Source of the DNA: Erysipelotrichaceae bacterium
GTDB lineage: Bacteria > Bacillota_I > Bacilli_A > RFN20 > CAG-449
Assembly: GCA_015059095.1 (NCBI GenBank)
Contig: SVBA01000011.1
Span: forward strand, 1-58,076
DNA length: 58,076 nt
Reading direction: 5' to 3'
Position 1 is the first letter of the stretch; the number at the start of each line of letters is the position of its first letter. A model generated the notes under the pieces. The model did not search any database and was not told the origin of the DNA. It saw only the letters and a list, made by a program, of their open reading frames with translations. Of this stretch, positions 8,391 through 17,213 are shown piece after piece. A program made the translations under genes and the position numbers.

Positions 8391-9107
8391 ATGTGGAAAA
8401 AAGAAGATAATAAGAAGCAAAAAAGACCATCATATTTACCAGATACTACTAGTTTCAAATGGAAAGTAAAAGTTTTCTTTGGTAAGATATTTCGTCCAAG
8501 TCAATATAATGGAACAATTGAACAAGAACAAAAAAATAATAGAAGAAAGAATAAAAATTACTCATATTCTTCATCAAATAAAACTAAGTCTAATTTCAGT
8601 TTTAGTGGTGAATTTGATTTAGTTAGATTCTTATGGGTTGTTATTCCGACAATTTTATTAATTACAATATCTATACTATCTGCGTGTAATTTAATAATCC
8701 CTGCTTTTGATAATTTAGAGGATGTAATGTTAGATATGATTAATAATGCAGAATTTATGTATTTAACAATAAGACTCTGGGAATGGTTGACAGGGTTATT
8801 AAATAATTATGTTCTTTTAGCTATTTTATTAGGATTATTTATTTTAGCAGCAATTTTAGTTTTAATTATTTTGGAAGGAATATTATTTATTTTATTCTGG
8901 ATACTATATATCATTATATTCTTATTATTTGTATTAATAGGTAATATTTCAATGATTGTTTTACCACTAGCGATGTGTGTATTTATAGTAATTATGAGTG
9001 TAAAAGCATTTAATGATGGAGAAAATCAAATACCATCTGCAAGCTGTATTATTTTAAGTTTTATTTCTCTTATTATTTACTATATAACTTTCTTCACAAA
9101 TTATTAA
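8391..9107 (+). CDS. Multi-pass membrane protein, unknown
   Basis: A 238-residue protein: a basic, Asn/Ser/Lys-rich cytoplasmic N-terminus of about 75 residues, then roughly five to six hydrophobic segments. The start at 8391 is preferred because AGGAGA (8378-8383), overlapping the stop of the flavoprotein gene, is correctly spaced; an in-frame ATG at 8358 lies inside that gene. No conserved motif is recognised. It probably shares a transcript with the flavoprotein. Confidence 0.6.
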   Translation: MWKKEDNKKQKRPSYLPDTTSFKWKVKVFFGKIFRPSQYNGTIEQEQKNNRRKNKNYSYSSSNKTKSNFSFSGEFDLVRFLWVVIPTILLITISILSACNLIIPAFDNLEDVMLDMINNAEFMYLTIRLWEWLTGLLNNYVLLAILLGLFILAAILVLIILEGILFILFWILYIIIFLLFVLIGNISMIVLPLAMCVFIVIMSVKAFNDGENQIPSASCIILSFISLIIYYITFFTNY

Positions 9108-9120
9108 TTACAAATAAAAA

Positions 9121-9161
9121 ACTTTAAGAGTTAGAAATTATCTAGTTCTTAAAGTTTTTTT
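9121..9161. terminator. Bidirectional terminator
   Basis: ACTTTAAGA (9121-9129) pairs with TCTTAAAGT (9147-9155), flanked by A and T runs that suit both directions. It lies between the membrane protein gene and convergent patB. Confidence 0.85.
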
Positions 9162-9162
9162 C

Positions 9163-10332
9163 TTATTCAAATTGTTTCTTTATTCTTTCTAAAGCTTCTA
9201 ATACTTGCGCTTTAGGATTTGCAATACACATTCTTTGGAATTGTTCACATGATTTTTCATCATAATTAGTTCCACCTTGCATTACTACATGAGCTTCATC
9301 ATAAATTCTTCTTCTAATTTCTTCACATGGTAAATTATATTCACTAAAGTCTAACCATAAGATATAGGTACCTTCAGGTTTATGAACTTTTATTTTTGGT
9401 AAATTGGTGTTGATATAGGAAATAACTTCTTCAATTGAATTATCTAAATATTCATTTAGTTCATTTACCCAATCTTCAGATTCGTTGTATGCTGCTATGA
9501 CTGAAGCAATACCAAACGGTGTAGGGGAGTCATGATTATTGATAAATGGTTCTTTTAGTTTTGGGTCAGTAATAATCATATTTGTCATTTGTAGGCCAGC
9601 AAGATTGAAAGTTTTATTTACGGCGGTACAAACAATTAAATTGCTATTATCCATTACATTCATACTAGGAGTGAATTTGACATTTTTTCTAATTAAATCA
9701 CTATGCACTTCATCAGAGACAACTAAGACGTTATGTTTTTTACATATTCTTCCTAATTCGATCAATTCCTCTTTTTTAAATACTCTACCAGTAGGATTAT
9801 GTGGGTGACATAAAATGAAAAGGGTATTATTTGGATTTGAACAAGCTTTTTCAAATTCTTCATAATTAATAGTATAATATCCATTATTATTGATCATTTC
9901 TACGCCAACCATAACTCTATTTAATGGTTCAATATCCCAATGATATGAATAAGAAGGTGTTAAAACGATTATTCCTTCATTAATTTTTGTAAATTCTTTT
10001 ATACATTTACTAATAGCAGTATGAGTCCCTGCAGAATAGAAAATATCGTTCTTTGTAAAATGAAAATTCATACGTCTAGAATACCAAGAGATTACTGCAT
10101 CATAATATTCATTAGGAATACTTGAATAACCATAAATTCCTTCATTTGCTATTTTATGCATGGCTTCAATTACTTGTGGAGGACATTTAAAGTCCATATC
10201 AGCAACATGTAAACAAATTCTATCTTCTGGTAAAGTACCACCAAAAATATTTTTAGTCCAACCATCTTTAGACCATTTTGAAGAAAATGTGCATCTTCTA
10301 TCTATTATTTTATCAAAATTATATTTTCCCAT
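9163..10332 (-). CDS. patB: PatB/MalY-family C-S lyase (PLP enzyme)
   Basis: A 389-residue fold-type I PLP enzyme of the MalY/PatB group, which splits cystathionine or cysteine to pyruvate, ammonia and a thiol. Visible features are HVADMDFKCPP near the N-terminus, the substrate segment HPHNPTGRVF, SDEVHSDL, and the PLP lysine in AVNKTFNLAGLQ. AGAGGT precedes the ATG. It stands alone between terminators. A role in methionine or sulfur metabolism fits the nearby metNIQ, but a general aminotransferase role cannot be excluded. Confidence 0.85.
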   Translation of the reverse strand: MGKYNFDKIIDRRCTFSSKWSKDGWTKNIFGGTLPEDRICLHVADMDFKCPPQVIEAMHKIANEGIYGYSSIPNEYYDAVISWYSRRMNFHFTKNDIFYSAGTHTAISKCIKEFTKINEGIIVLTPSYSYHWDIEPLNRVMVGVEMINNNGYYTINYEEFEKACSNPNNTLFILCHPHNPTGRVFKKEELIELGRICKKHNVLVVSDEVHSDLIRKNVKFTPSMNVMDNSNLIVCTAVNKTFNLAGLQMTNMIITDPKLKEPFINNHDSPTPFGIASVIAAYNESEDWVNELNEYLDNSIEEVISYINTNLPKIKVHKPEGTYILWLDFSEYNLPCEEIRRRIYDEAHVVMQGGTNYDEKSCEQFQRMCIANPKAQVLEALERIKKQFE

Positions 10333-10389
10333 AATTTTTACCTCTTTTTTATTATAGCATAATAAAATAGTAAAAGATAAAAAAATAGA

Positions 10390-11187
10390 TTAATTATGAT
10401 TCATTAATTTTCTTACTAATTTTTGTAATAAATTAATAAGATGGTACATTCCTAAAGCAATAAAGGATAAAACTAATATTCCCATCATTACTAAATCCAT
10501 TTTAAATACCTGACCTCCATACAATATTAAATATCCTATACCTTCTTTAGAAACTAAGAATTCACCAACTACAATTCCTACCCAGGATAGACCAATATTA
10601 ACTTTTAGTAATGATAAAAGATTTTCAAAAGAGGAAGGGAGAATAACCTTAGTTAATATTTGAAATTTGTTGGCGCCCATTACTTGAACCATTTTAATAT
10701 ATTCCTTGTCAACAGATTTAAAATATGACAAACAATTGATTATTGTTATAACAATTGAAAAAGATACTGATACAGCAATAATACCCTTATATGATGTTCC
10801 AAACCAGATAATAAATATAATTCCAGATGCTGATTTTGGTATTGCATTTAATACAGTTAAAAAAGGATCTATTATTTTTGTAACAGTATCAGATAAATAT
10901 AATAGAATTGAAATTGCTATTCCAAAAAAAGTGGAAATTATCAATGCGATTAATGCTTCAAAAGTAGAAATTAGTAGGTGTTTAAATAGAGTTCCATCTC
11001 TTAAATAAGAAAAGAATAAAGAAATGATACTAGAAGGTTTTGAAAGTAAAAATTCATTAATTATGTTAAGTCTTGCTAAAATTTCCCAACAACCTAAAAA
11101 AAAGAATAATAGTAAAAATTGAATTACAAAAATAATAATTTTTTTTCTTTTAATAGAAGCTTTAAAATCAGAAATTGATTTAATCAT
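10390..11187 (-). CDS. ABC transporter permease, SsuC/TauC/ThiX type
   Basis: A 265-residue permease with about six transmembrane segments and the coupling loop VMGANKFQILTKVILP. It resembles permeases for small organic anions or thiamine precursors. The ATG at 11185-11187 is chosen because AAGGTG lies just before it; the TTG at 11202 has none. Its likely ATPase partner is at 12716-13450 on the same strand, with two opposite-strand genes between. No substrate-binding protein is present in the window. Confidence 0.8.
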   Translation of the reverse strand: MIKSISDFKASIKRKKIIIFVIQFLLLFFFLGCWEILARLNIINEFLLSKPSSIISLFFSYLRDGTLFKHLLISTFEALIALIISTFFGIAISILLYLSDTVTKIIDPFLTVLNAIPKSASGIIFIIWFGTSYKGIIAVSVSFSIVITIINCLSYFKSVDKEYIKMVQVMGANKFQILTKVILPSSFENLLSLLKVNIGLSWVGIVVGEFLVSKEGIGYLILYGGQVFKMDLVMMGILVLSFIALGMYHLINLLQKLVRKLMNHN

Positions 11188-11191
11188 ATTC

Positions 11192-11220
11192 TTCACCTTC
11201 AATATAAAATATGATATAAT
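11192..11220 (+). promoter_or_regulatory. Promoter of the VTC-DUF4956 pair
   Basis: TTCACC (11192-11197), 17-nt spacer, TATAAT (11215-11220), with an extended TGA just before the -10. The -35 overlaps the ribosome site of the divergent permease gene. Confidence 0.7.
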
Positions 11221-11283
11221 TCCTTTTGGCTTGAATAAATTGTTTGATAGCCTATTTGAAAAGTTAATAAAAAGGAGGGTAGT

Positions 11284-12003
11284 ATGGCAATTTTAAGTTT
11301 TAGAAGAATTGAAAAGAAGTATATTGTTACTGAAGAGCAAAAGCAACAATTGATTGAAGTCTTAAAAGAGCACATGGAATTAGATCCTTTTTGTAAAAAT
11401 GAATCGACTTATAGAATACAAAATATTTATTATGATACGCCAACAAACGAACTCATTTCTTTATCAATTAGGAAACCAAGATACAAACAAAAATTAAGAG
11501 CAAGAAAATATTTAGGAACAGATTTCTGTTATTTAGAAATTAAGAAAAAATGTGAAGGGGTAGTTGGAAAAAGAAGATTATCATTATCAATGAAAGAATT
11601 AGACGATTTTGTTTTAAGAGGTATAAAACCAAAAAGAGAATCATTTATCGATAATCATGTTATAGGAGAAATTGAGTATTTGTTATCTTTATACAAGGTA
11701 GTTCCTTCAACATTTATTTCTTACGAAAGACTTGGCTTTTTTGCTAAAAACGACCATGAATTAAGAGTAACTTTCGATAATCAAATCCATACCAAAAGAA
11801 ATAATTTTGAGTGGGATAAAGATGATTATGAAACAAGTTTACTTGAAGATGGAAAGTATATACTTGAAATAAAATATATACAAAATTTTCCTCTATGGTT
11901 GACTAGAGCATTGTCAAGATTAAAAATTTATCCACATTCATTTTCGAAATATGGAACAGAATATCAAAATAGATTAAAAGGAGAAGAGTATGAAACTATT
12001 TGA
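11284..12003 (+). CDS. VTC-domain protein (polyphosphate polymerase type)
   Basis: A 239-residue soluble VTC-domain protein. This family, named for yeast Vtc4, folds as a tunnel and polymerises ATP gamma-phosphates into polyphosphate. Recognisable pieces are the N-terminal FRRIEKKYIV, YYDTPTNEL, the Arg/Lys strand RKPRYKQKLRARKY, LEIKKK, and the C-terminal LEIKYIQNFPLWL plus SFSKYGTEYQ. It carries a strong AAAGGAGGG site and overlaps the following membrane protein by 14 nt. Bacterial VTC proteins are usually paired with DUF4956 membrane proteins, as here. Confidence 0.85.
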   Translation: MAILSFRRIEKKYIVTEEQKQQLIEVLKEHMELDPFCKNESTYRIQNIYYDTPTNELISLSIRKPRYKQKLRARKYLGTDFCYLEIKKKCEGVVGKRRLSLSMKELDDFVLRGIKPKRESFIDNHVIGEIEYLLSLYKVVPSTFISYERLGFFAKNDHELRVTFDNQIHTKRNNFEWDKDDYETSLLEDGKYILEIKYIQNFPLWLTRALSRLKIYPHSFSKYGTEYQNRLKGEEYETI

Positions 12004-12706
12004 ATCAATTATTAATCAAACAGCAACACCAGGACAAGCTATATTATTGTTGCTTGTTTCAGTTGCCATTGGAGTAGTCTTTGGACTAGTTTATTGTTTA
12101 TTAAAACAAAAAGATGGATACTTTAAAGATGTGCCTATTACTTTAGCTGTTTTCCCATTTATTGTATGCGGATTAACTTTAGCAATATCAGCATTGACAT
12201 ATGCTTACACTGGGGATATTGCTACAGTCAGATTTGGTAGATTATCTGTTGCTCTTGTAACAGCGTTTGCAATGTTAAAATTCCGTTCTCAACAAAGAAC
12301 AACAGAAGATTTAACTTATTTGTTCGGCATTACTGGCGCAGCACTAATTATCGGAATGGGTTATTTATGGTTTGGATTGGTGATTTTTGGTATTTTAACT
12401 GTATTAATTATTGCATTATATAAGTTAGGATATCCTTTACTAAGCAAAAGAAATTTGAATTTAAAAGTAACAATTCCAGAAGATTTAAATTATGAACATG
12501 TATTCGATGATATTTTTAAAAAATATACTAAATATAATCATTTAACAAAAGTTAAAACTTCAGATATGGGAACCATGTTTGTCTTAAATTTTGAGATCAT
12601 TTTAAAACCTGATGTTTCAACAAAAGAGTTTATTGATGAGATTAGAGAAAGAAATGGAAATCTAAATGTCGTATTAACTGTAAAGAAATATACAACTATT
12701 GAGTAA
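11990..12706 (+). CDS. DUF4956 membrane protein
   Basis: A 238-residue protein with about four transmembrane segments in the first 150 residues, including VRFGRLSVALVTAFAMLKFRSQQRTTEDLTYLFG split over a loop and helix, and a cytosolic C-terminal domain of about 85 residues. This is the DUF4956 family, the habitual partner of bacterial VTC proteins. A role in moving or anchoring polyphosphate is inference. AAGGAGAAG precedes the ATG, which lies inside the VTC gene, so the two are coupled. Confidence 0.8.
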   Translation: MKLFESIINQTATPGQAILLLLVSVAIGVVFGLVYCLLKQKDGYFKDVPITLAVFPFIVCGLTLAISALTYAYTGDIATVRFGRLSVALVTAFAMLKFRSQQRTTEDLTYLFGITGAALIIGMGYLWFGLVIFGILTVLIIALYKLGYPLLSKRNLNLKVTIPEDLNYEHVFDDIFKKYTKYNHLTKVKTSDMGTMFVLNFEIILKPDVSTKEFIDEIRERNGNLNVVLTVKKYTTIE

Positions 12707-12728
12707 AAAAAGGGATTACCCTTTTTTT
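12705..12728. terminator. Bidirectional terminator
   Basis: AAAAAAAGGG (12705-12714) pairs with CCCTTTTTTT (12719-12728). It overlaps the stop codons of both convergent genes. Confidence 0.85.
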
Positions 12729-13450
12729 ATTTCTTTAGTTATTAAATCATAGTAATTTATAAACCTAACATCCTTTCTTCTTTCATTTGGTTCTAAATTA
12801 TTTATTGCAATTTCAATAGTTTTTATGATTTTTGCAGGTCTTTCACTTAAAATTATTATTTTATCTGCTAAAGCAATTGCTTCAGAAATATCATGAGTAA
12901 CAATTAAAGCGGACTTTTTTTCTTGTTTAATGATATTATAAACATCATTTTGAACTTCTATTTTTGTTTGAGCATCTAAAGCTGAAAAGGGCTCATCTAA
13001 CAGTAATAAATCTGGTTTCAATACTAGAGTTCTTATAAGTGCAACTCTTTGTCTCATTCCACCGGATATTTGATTTGGAAAGCTATTTTTAAATTCCAGT
13101 AGGTGGTATTTATGTATTAATTCATCAACATATTTTTTATTTTCGATAGTTAAGATTTTATTAATCTCTAGTCCTATACATATATTCTTGTATACACTTC
13201 TCCAAGGTAATAATGCATCTTTTTGGAACATATAACCGAGTTTAGTATTTATTTTGATCTCACCATTAGTTGGTTTCTCTAGTGAAGAAATAATATTTAA
13301 TATTGTTGATTTTCCACATCCAGAAGGACCTAGTAACGCTATTATTTGATTATTTTCTATTGAAAAAGTAATATTATCTAAAACTTTAATTTCTTTTTTT
13401 ATATCAAAAAAAGATTTTGAGACATTAGTTAATGATAGTAATTGAGTCAT
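12716..13450 (-). CDS. ABC transporter ATPase, SsuB/TauB type
   Basis: A 244-residue ABC ATPase. Walker A GPSGCGKST, the Q-loop segment GYMFQKDALLPWRSV, signature ISGGMRQRVAL and Walker B LLLLDEPFSALD mark it as the nitrate/sulfonate/taurine-type importer class. Its logical permease is the same-strand gene at 10390-11187. The plus-strand VTC/DUF4956 pair lies between them, an unusual arrangement for an ABC operon. No riboswitch is visible upstream. Substrate unknown. Confidence 0.82.
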   Translation of the reverse strand: MTQLLSLTNVSKSFFDIKKEIKVLDNITFSIENNQIIALLGPSGCGKSTILNIISSLEKPTNGEIKINTKLGYMFQKDALLPWRSVYKNICIGLEINKILTIENKKYVDELIHKYHLLEFKNSFPNQISGGMRQRVALIRTLVLKPDLLLLDEPFSALDAQTKIEVQNDVYNIIKQEKKSALIVTHDISEAIALADKIIILSERPAKIIKTIEIAINNLEPNERRKDVRFINYYDLITKEIKKG

Positions 13451-13552
13451 TTAATAAATTTCACCTATAATATTCTATTCAAAATATAAAAAAAAGTGAG
13501 ATTTATTGTTATTTTAACAATAATTAATTAAAATAAGTAAGAGGTGAAAGTG

Positions 13553-14194
13553 ATGAATCCTTTTATTATAAATTATTATCATTTATTTTCAAAAGATGAA
13601 AATGTTTTTAGAAATGCCATCAAATTAAAATGGAATTGGATGTTTAAAAGATTATTTTTTCCGGTCACATTTGAATGCACAATTGAAAATGGAAAAGAAA
13701 TGTATTACGACTTATATGCATTAATGGATCAAACTGTTCTATTTAAAAAAGCTGATTTTCCTCTTGAATTATTTGATTCTTTAGAACAAAAAGAAAAGTT
13801 CGATAATGAATTTAATGAGTATTTTAGATATGCATATTGTTATGAAAAAATTCCAAATAATTTAAAAGATACTTTCTTTGTTGAAATGGATTTTAGAAAT
13901 GTTGATGTGGACATATATAAGCAACTAGTTGGTAATTTTTATCCATGTATTGATAAAAAAGAAGATTTAGATTTATGGTATGAAGAAAAGAATGACGTAG
14001 ATTTATTGAAATATCCAATGTATGGAGAGTTTAGAAAGTGGGTTTTTATTTTATCAAAAGATAAAGTGCCGTATGATCGCTATTATTTACCGATTATTAA
14101 AAAAATATATTTTAGAAAAGACTTAGATAGTGATAAAATTGAGGCAATACAAGAAATTGCAAAATGTTTAGAAGTAGAAACGGAGGAAATTTAA
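13553..14194 (+). CDS. Hypothetical protein
   Basis: A 213-residue aromatic, acidic cytosolic protein; I recognise no family. The ATG at 13553 is chosen over GTG at 13544 because AGAGGTG overlaps the GTG and is correctly spaced for the ATG. A short inverted repeat, TTGTTA-TTT-TAACAA, lies at 13507-13521 in the divergent intergenic region. The stop is immediately followed by the TTG start of the DUF5677 gene, so they are one transcription unit. Confidence 0.55.
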   Translation: MNPFIINYYHLFSKDENVFRNAIKLKWNWMFKRLFFPVTFECTIENGKEMYYDLYALMDQTVLFKKADFPLELFDSLEQKEKFDNEFNEYFRYAYCYEKIPNNLKDTFFVEMDFRNVDVDIYKQLVGNFYPCIDKKEDLDLWYEEKNDVDLLKYPMYGEFRKWVFILSKDKVPYDRYYLPIIKKIYFRKDLDSDKIEAIQEIAKCLEVETEEI

Positions 14195-15307
14195 TTGGGA
14201 AATAAGGATATATTTTTACAACTATATAGAGGTTATAATTTTCCTAAAGAGTTTGAGGAATATCTTTTTCCTGTGTTTGAAAGAATTATTGAAACTTTAA
14301 ATGTTAAGCTTCAAGAAATTCCACCGCAAAAAAGAAAAATCGATTTAAATGTATGTCTAAGATATTTAGTTGAAGAACATTTATACAATATGACAATGAT
14401 GAATGAAGAATTTATGAAAAGATTTATGGATTCTCCTGAATATACAAATCATCTATATATGATTGTTTGCGATAAATTATTTTTTAATGAATATTTAGAA
14501 TACAAATCTCCTTCAATCATTTCTAGATATAATCCATTGATTTCAGCGTTAACTTTATTTTTAAATTTTGTATTAAATAAGTTTGATCAAATCCCAAAAC
14601 AAATTACTGATTTAGGATTAGCATTAAAATTAGATATATTAAAAAAAGGATTTTTTATGACGAAATCGATTCTCACATTATTATGTGATGGATTTGAAAC
14701 CGAAGCCTTTTCTACTTGGAGAACTTTACATGAAATTGAATGTGTAGCTTTAACTATTAATAATAACCCAGAGTTAGCAAAAGTATATTACTATCATATT
14801 CAATACAATAAAATGTACAGAACAAATGAAAAAAACGAACAAATTGATAAATTTTATGAATTTATTAAAGGAAAATTAAAAGAACATAACTTGAAATCAA
14901 AAGATCTAAAAAAATATTTAGAATATGGATGGTTATTTAGTATAGATAACTGGCAAGAAAAATATCCAGAAATCAAACTTAATTTTAGAAAAGGCATCCA
15001 ATATGTAGCAGGATTAAGTCAATATTCAAATATTTATGAAGCTAGTAGTGAAATTGCGCATGGTTCGTCATTATTAGTATATTCTAATAAAGATTATTAT
15101 TGCAATTTAACACTAATTTGCCTATATGAGACATTTATTAGAATGGAAGCATTATTTAGTAATCTTATTTCATCCATGAAAGATATTGATTCAAGTGCAT
15201 ATTTCAAAATGAAAAATATTTATATTGAAGAACTGAATAAGAATCTAGTTAAACTAAAAATGTTAACAGAAATTAAAAAAGCAAGAAAAAAGCAAGTGCT
15301 TAAATAA
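14195..15307 (+). CDS. DUF5677-like protein
   Basis: A 370-residue, mainly helical protein. The central SILTLLCDGFETEAFSTWRTLHE segment, with its conserved Arg and Glu, and the later SSEIAHGSS motif fit the DUF5677 family of unknown function, often seen in accessory or defence-rich loci. The TTG start is supported by GGAGG at 14182-14186 with 8-nt spacing, directly after the upstream stop. There is no signal peptide. The stop lies inside a terminator hairpin. Confidence 0.6.
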   Translation: MGNKDIFLQLYRGYNFPKEFEEYLFPVFERIIETLNVKLQEIPPQKRKIDLNVCLRYLVEEHLYNMTMMNEEFMKRFMDSPEYTNHLYMIVCDKLFFNEYLEYKSPSIISRYNPLISALTLFLNFVLNKFDQIPKQITDLGLALKLDILKKGFFMTKSILTLLCDGFETEAFSTWRTLHEIECVALTINNNPELAKVYYYHIQYNKMYRTNEKNEQIDKFYEFIKGKLKEHNLKSKDLKKYLEYGWLFSIDNWQEKYPEIKLNFRKGIQYVAGLSQYSNIYEASSEIAHGSSLLVYSNKDYYCNLTLICLYETFIRMEALFSNLISSMKDIDSSAYFKMKNIYIEELNKNLVKLKMLTEIKKARKKQVLK

Positions 15308-15321
15308 GCATTTGCTTTTGT
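15292..15321. terminator. Terminator at DUF5677 stop
   Basis: GCAAGTGCTT (15292-15301) pairs with AAGCATTTGC (15306-15315) with one G-U, followed by TTTTGTTTTT. The convergent kinase gene ends at 15324. Confidence 0.8.
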
Positions 15322-15323
15322 TT

Positions 15324-16982
15324 TTAAACATCTTGGAAACAAGAATTTCCAATAAATTCTCTTAAAATAGAGTTGCAAGGTATCCATTTATCATCCATAT
15401 CTACAAATAATTTTAAGAATTTGATTAATCTATTTGCGGTTAGATAATATGGACCATTTTTATCGATAGCATTTAATAAAGGTAATGCATATTTTCTTAC
15501 AATACATAATTCATAAGGTAGTAGTGAATTGAACACAAAATCAGCATTCTCTTGAGTATCATAAATCCATTTAAATTCACCTTTTCTTACACTAGGCCAC
15601 ATTGAAATAGTTTCTTCGGCAGAAGATCCTCTAAATTGAAAATCTCGTACTATTCTCCTGACTAGCCTTAAGTCTGTTAGAGAAATAGGGTTATGGTTGT
15701 CTATATTGATTTGTGCTTGAGGAGCAATAAAAATTTTAAATTTTTGATGCTTTGGAATTAACGAAGTTAATTTGTCATTTAAAGCATGGATTCCTTCGAT
15801 AATTAGTGGTTGATCTTCATCAATTTTTAATGTTTTACCAGGTACTTGGTAACCTAATTTGAAGTCAAATCTAGGCAAAGTAACTTCTTCTCCATTAATT
15901 AATTTATATAAATCTTCATTAATTCTTTCGACTTCTAGAGCTTCTAAACATTCTAAATCTGGCTCTCCATTTTCATCAAGCGGTACATCTTTTCTTTCTT
16001 TATAATAATCGTCTAAACTTAATCTAATTGGTCTTAGTCCCTTAGACATAAGTTCTACTCTTAAGCGGTTAGCAAAAGTTGTTTTTCCAGAACTTGATGG
16101 GCCGGCAATACAGATAAGTCTAATATTTTCTGAACCAGACGAAATGCGGTTGCCTAAGTCTGCTAACATGGAGTTATGACGTTGTTCACACATATTTATA
16201 AAATCAATTGGACCATCGTTTAAAGCATAACTATTAATAGAAGCAACATCATCAGTATTTACTAATTTTGCCCAAGAATAAGAATCTTTTAAAGTTTTAC
16301 CAAAAATAGGAGCGTCTTTAAATTCTGGAATTTCACCTTTTACTTCGCTTCTAGGGTATTGAATTATAATTCCATTTCCATAAAGTCTTAATTTGTAATC
16401 TTGAATATGACCGGTTGAAGGAACCATATGACTATACATATAATTTACATAACCATTACATTCATATAGATGTACTGTTTTTTCAGGACGATACTTGATA
16501 ATGTCTATTTTATCAAATAAATTTCGTTGAAGATAGATTTTCTTAGCCTCTTCATTACTAACAACTTTCCTTACTAAAGGGTAATCTTGAGAAATAATGT
16601 AATCTATTTCTTCTTTTAATTTATTCATTAAAGTTAAGTTGATTTTGAAATTATTGTTAGCAGTTCCTTTAAATGATAAGAAAATAGAACGTGAAATATT
16701 ATAAGAAAATTTGATGTCAATATTAGGGAACACTTTAGAACAAGCATAAGCAATAATATATCTTAAAGAAGTTTCATAGATTCTATTAGTGTGCTCATCA
16801 CCTTTTTTTAATAATATAACTTCAGCGTCATAAAATATTTCATAAGTTAGTTCTCTTAATCTATTATTAACTTTTGCGTAAATATATTGATGCTTATCAC
16901 CTTTAATTAAATCGAGAATTTTTACTTTTTTATCAAAAGTAAGTATTTCATTATTAATTTTTACTTTAAAACTATTTTCCAT
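15324..16982 (-). CDS. Uridine-kinase-like nucleoside kinase with TGS-like N-terminus
   Basis: A 552-residue protein with three parts. Residues 1-60 look like a TGS-type beta-grasp domain. About 60-270 resembles the second additional domain of threonyl-tRNA synthetases (it has HMVPSTGHI). About 285-490 is a P-loop kinase of the uridine kinase/phosphoribulokinase family with Walker A GPSSSGKTT and LDDYYKERKDVP. This architecture is known in Firmicutes as a putative nucleoside kinase; the phosphate acceptor is uncertain. A strong AAAGGAGGT site precedes the ATG. It stands alone. Confidence 0.82.
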   Translation of the reverse strand: MENSFKVKINNEILTFDKKVKILDLIKGDKHQYIYAKVNNRLRELTYEIFYDAEVILLKKGDEHTNRIYETSLRYIIAYACSKVFPNIDIKFSYNISRSIFLSFKGTANNNFKINLTLMNKLKEEIDYIISQDYPLVRKVVSNEEAKKIYLQRNLFDKIDIIKYRPEKTVHLYECNGYVNYMYSHMVPSTGHIQDYKLRLYGNGIIIQYPRSEVKGEIPEFKDAPIFGKTLKDSYSWAKLVNTDDVASINSYALNDGPIDFINMCEQRHNSMLADLGNRISSGSENIRLICIAGPSSSGKTTFANRLRVELMSKGLRPIRLSLDDYYKERKDVPLDENGEPDLECLEALEVERINEDLYKLINGEEVTLPRFDFKLGYQVPGKTLKIDEDQPLIIEGIHALNDKLTSLIPKHQKFKIFIAPQAQINIDNHNPISLTDLRLVRRIVRDFQFRGSSAEETISMWPSVRKGEFKWIYDTQENADFVFNSLLPYELCIVRKYALPLLNAIDKNGPYYLTANRLIKFLKLFVDMDDKWIPCNSILREFIGNSCFQDV

Positions 16983-17116
16983 ACAAATACCTCCTTTGTA
17001 TAGGAATTAAATAATACAATGAAAGCCCTTAAATAGCAAGCATTATTTTTTAGAAATTATATTAATTATTAATAAATAAAAATTTATAAAACAAAAATAT
17101 ATAAGTTTTACTTATA

Positions 17117-17145
17117 TTGTTTTTTAAATGTAGATAGTTTATAAT
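17117..17145 (+). promoter_or_regulatory. Promoter of the M18 aminopeptidase gene
   Basis: TTGTTT (17117-17122), 17-nt spacer, TATAAT (17140-17145). The leader to the ATG at 17214 is about 60 nt and otherwise featureless AT-rich sequence. Confidence 0.65.
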
Positions 17146-17213
17146 TAATGACATAAATTTACTAAAACATAATAAGTTTATTTTTAGATTATATTAATAG
17201 GAAGGAAAATAAT

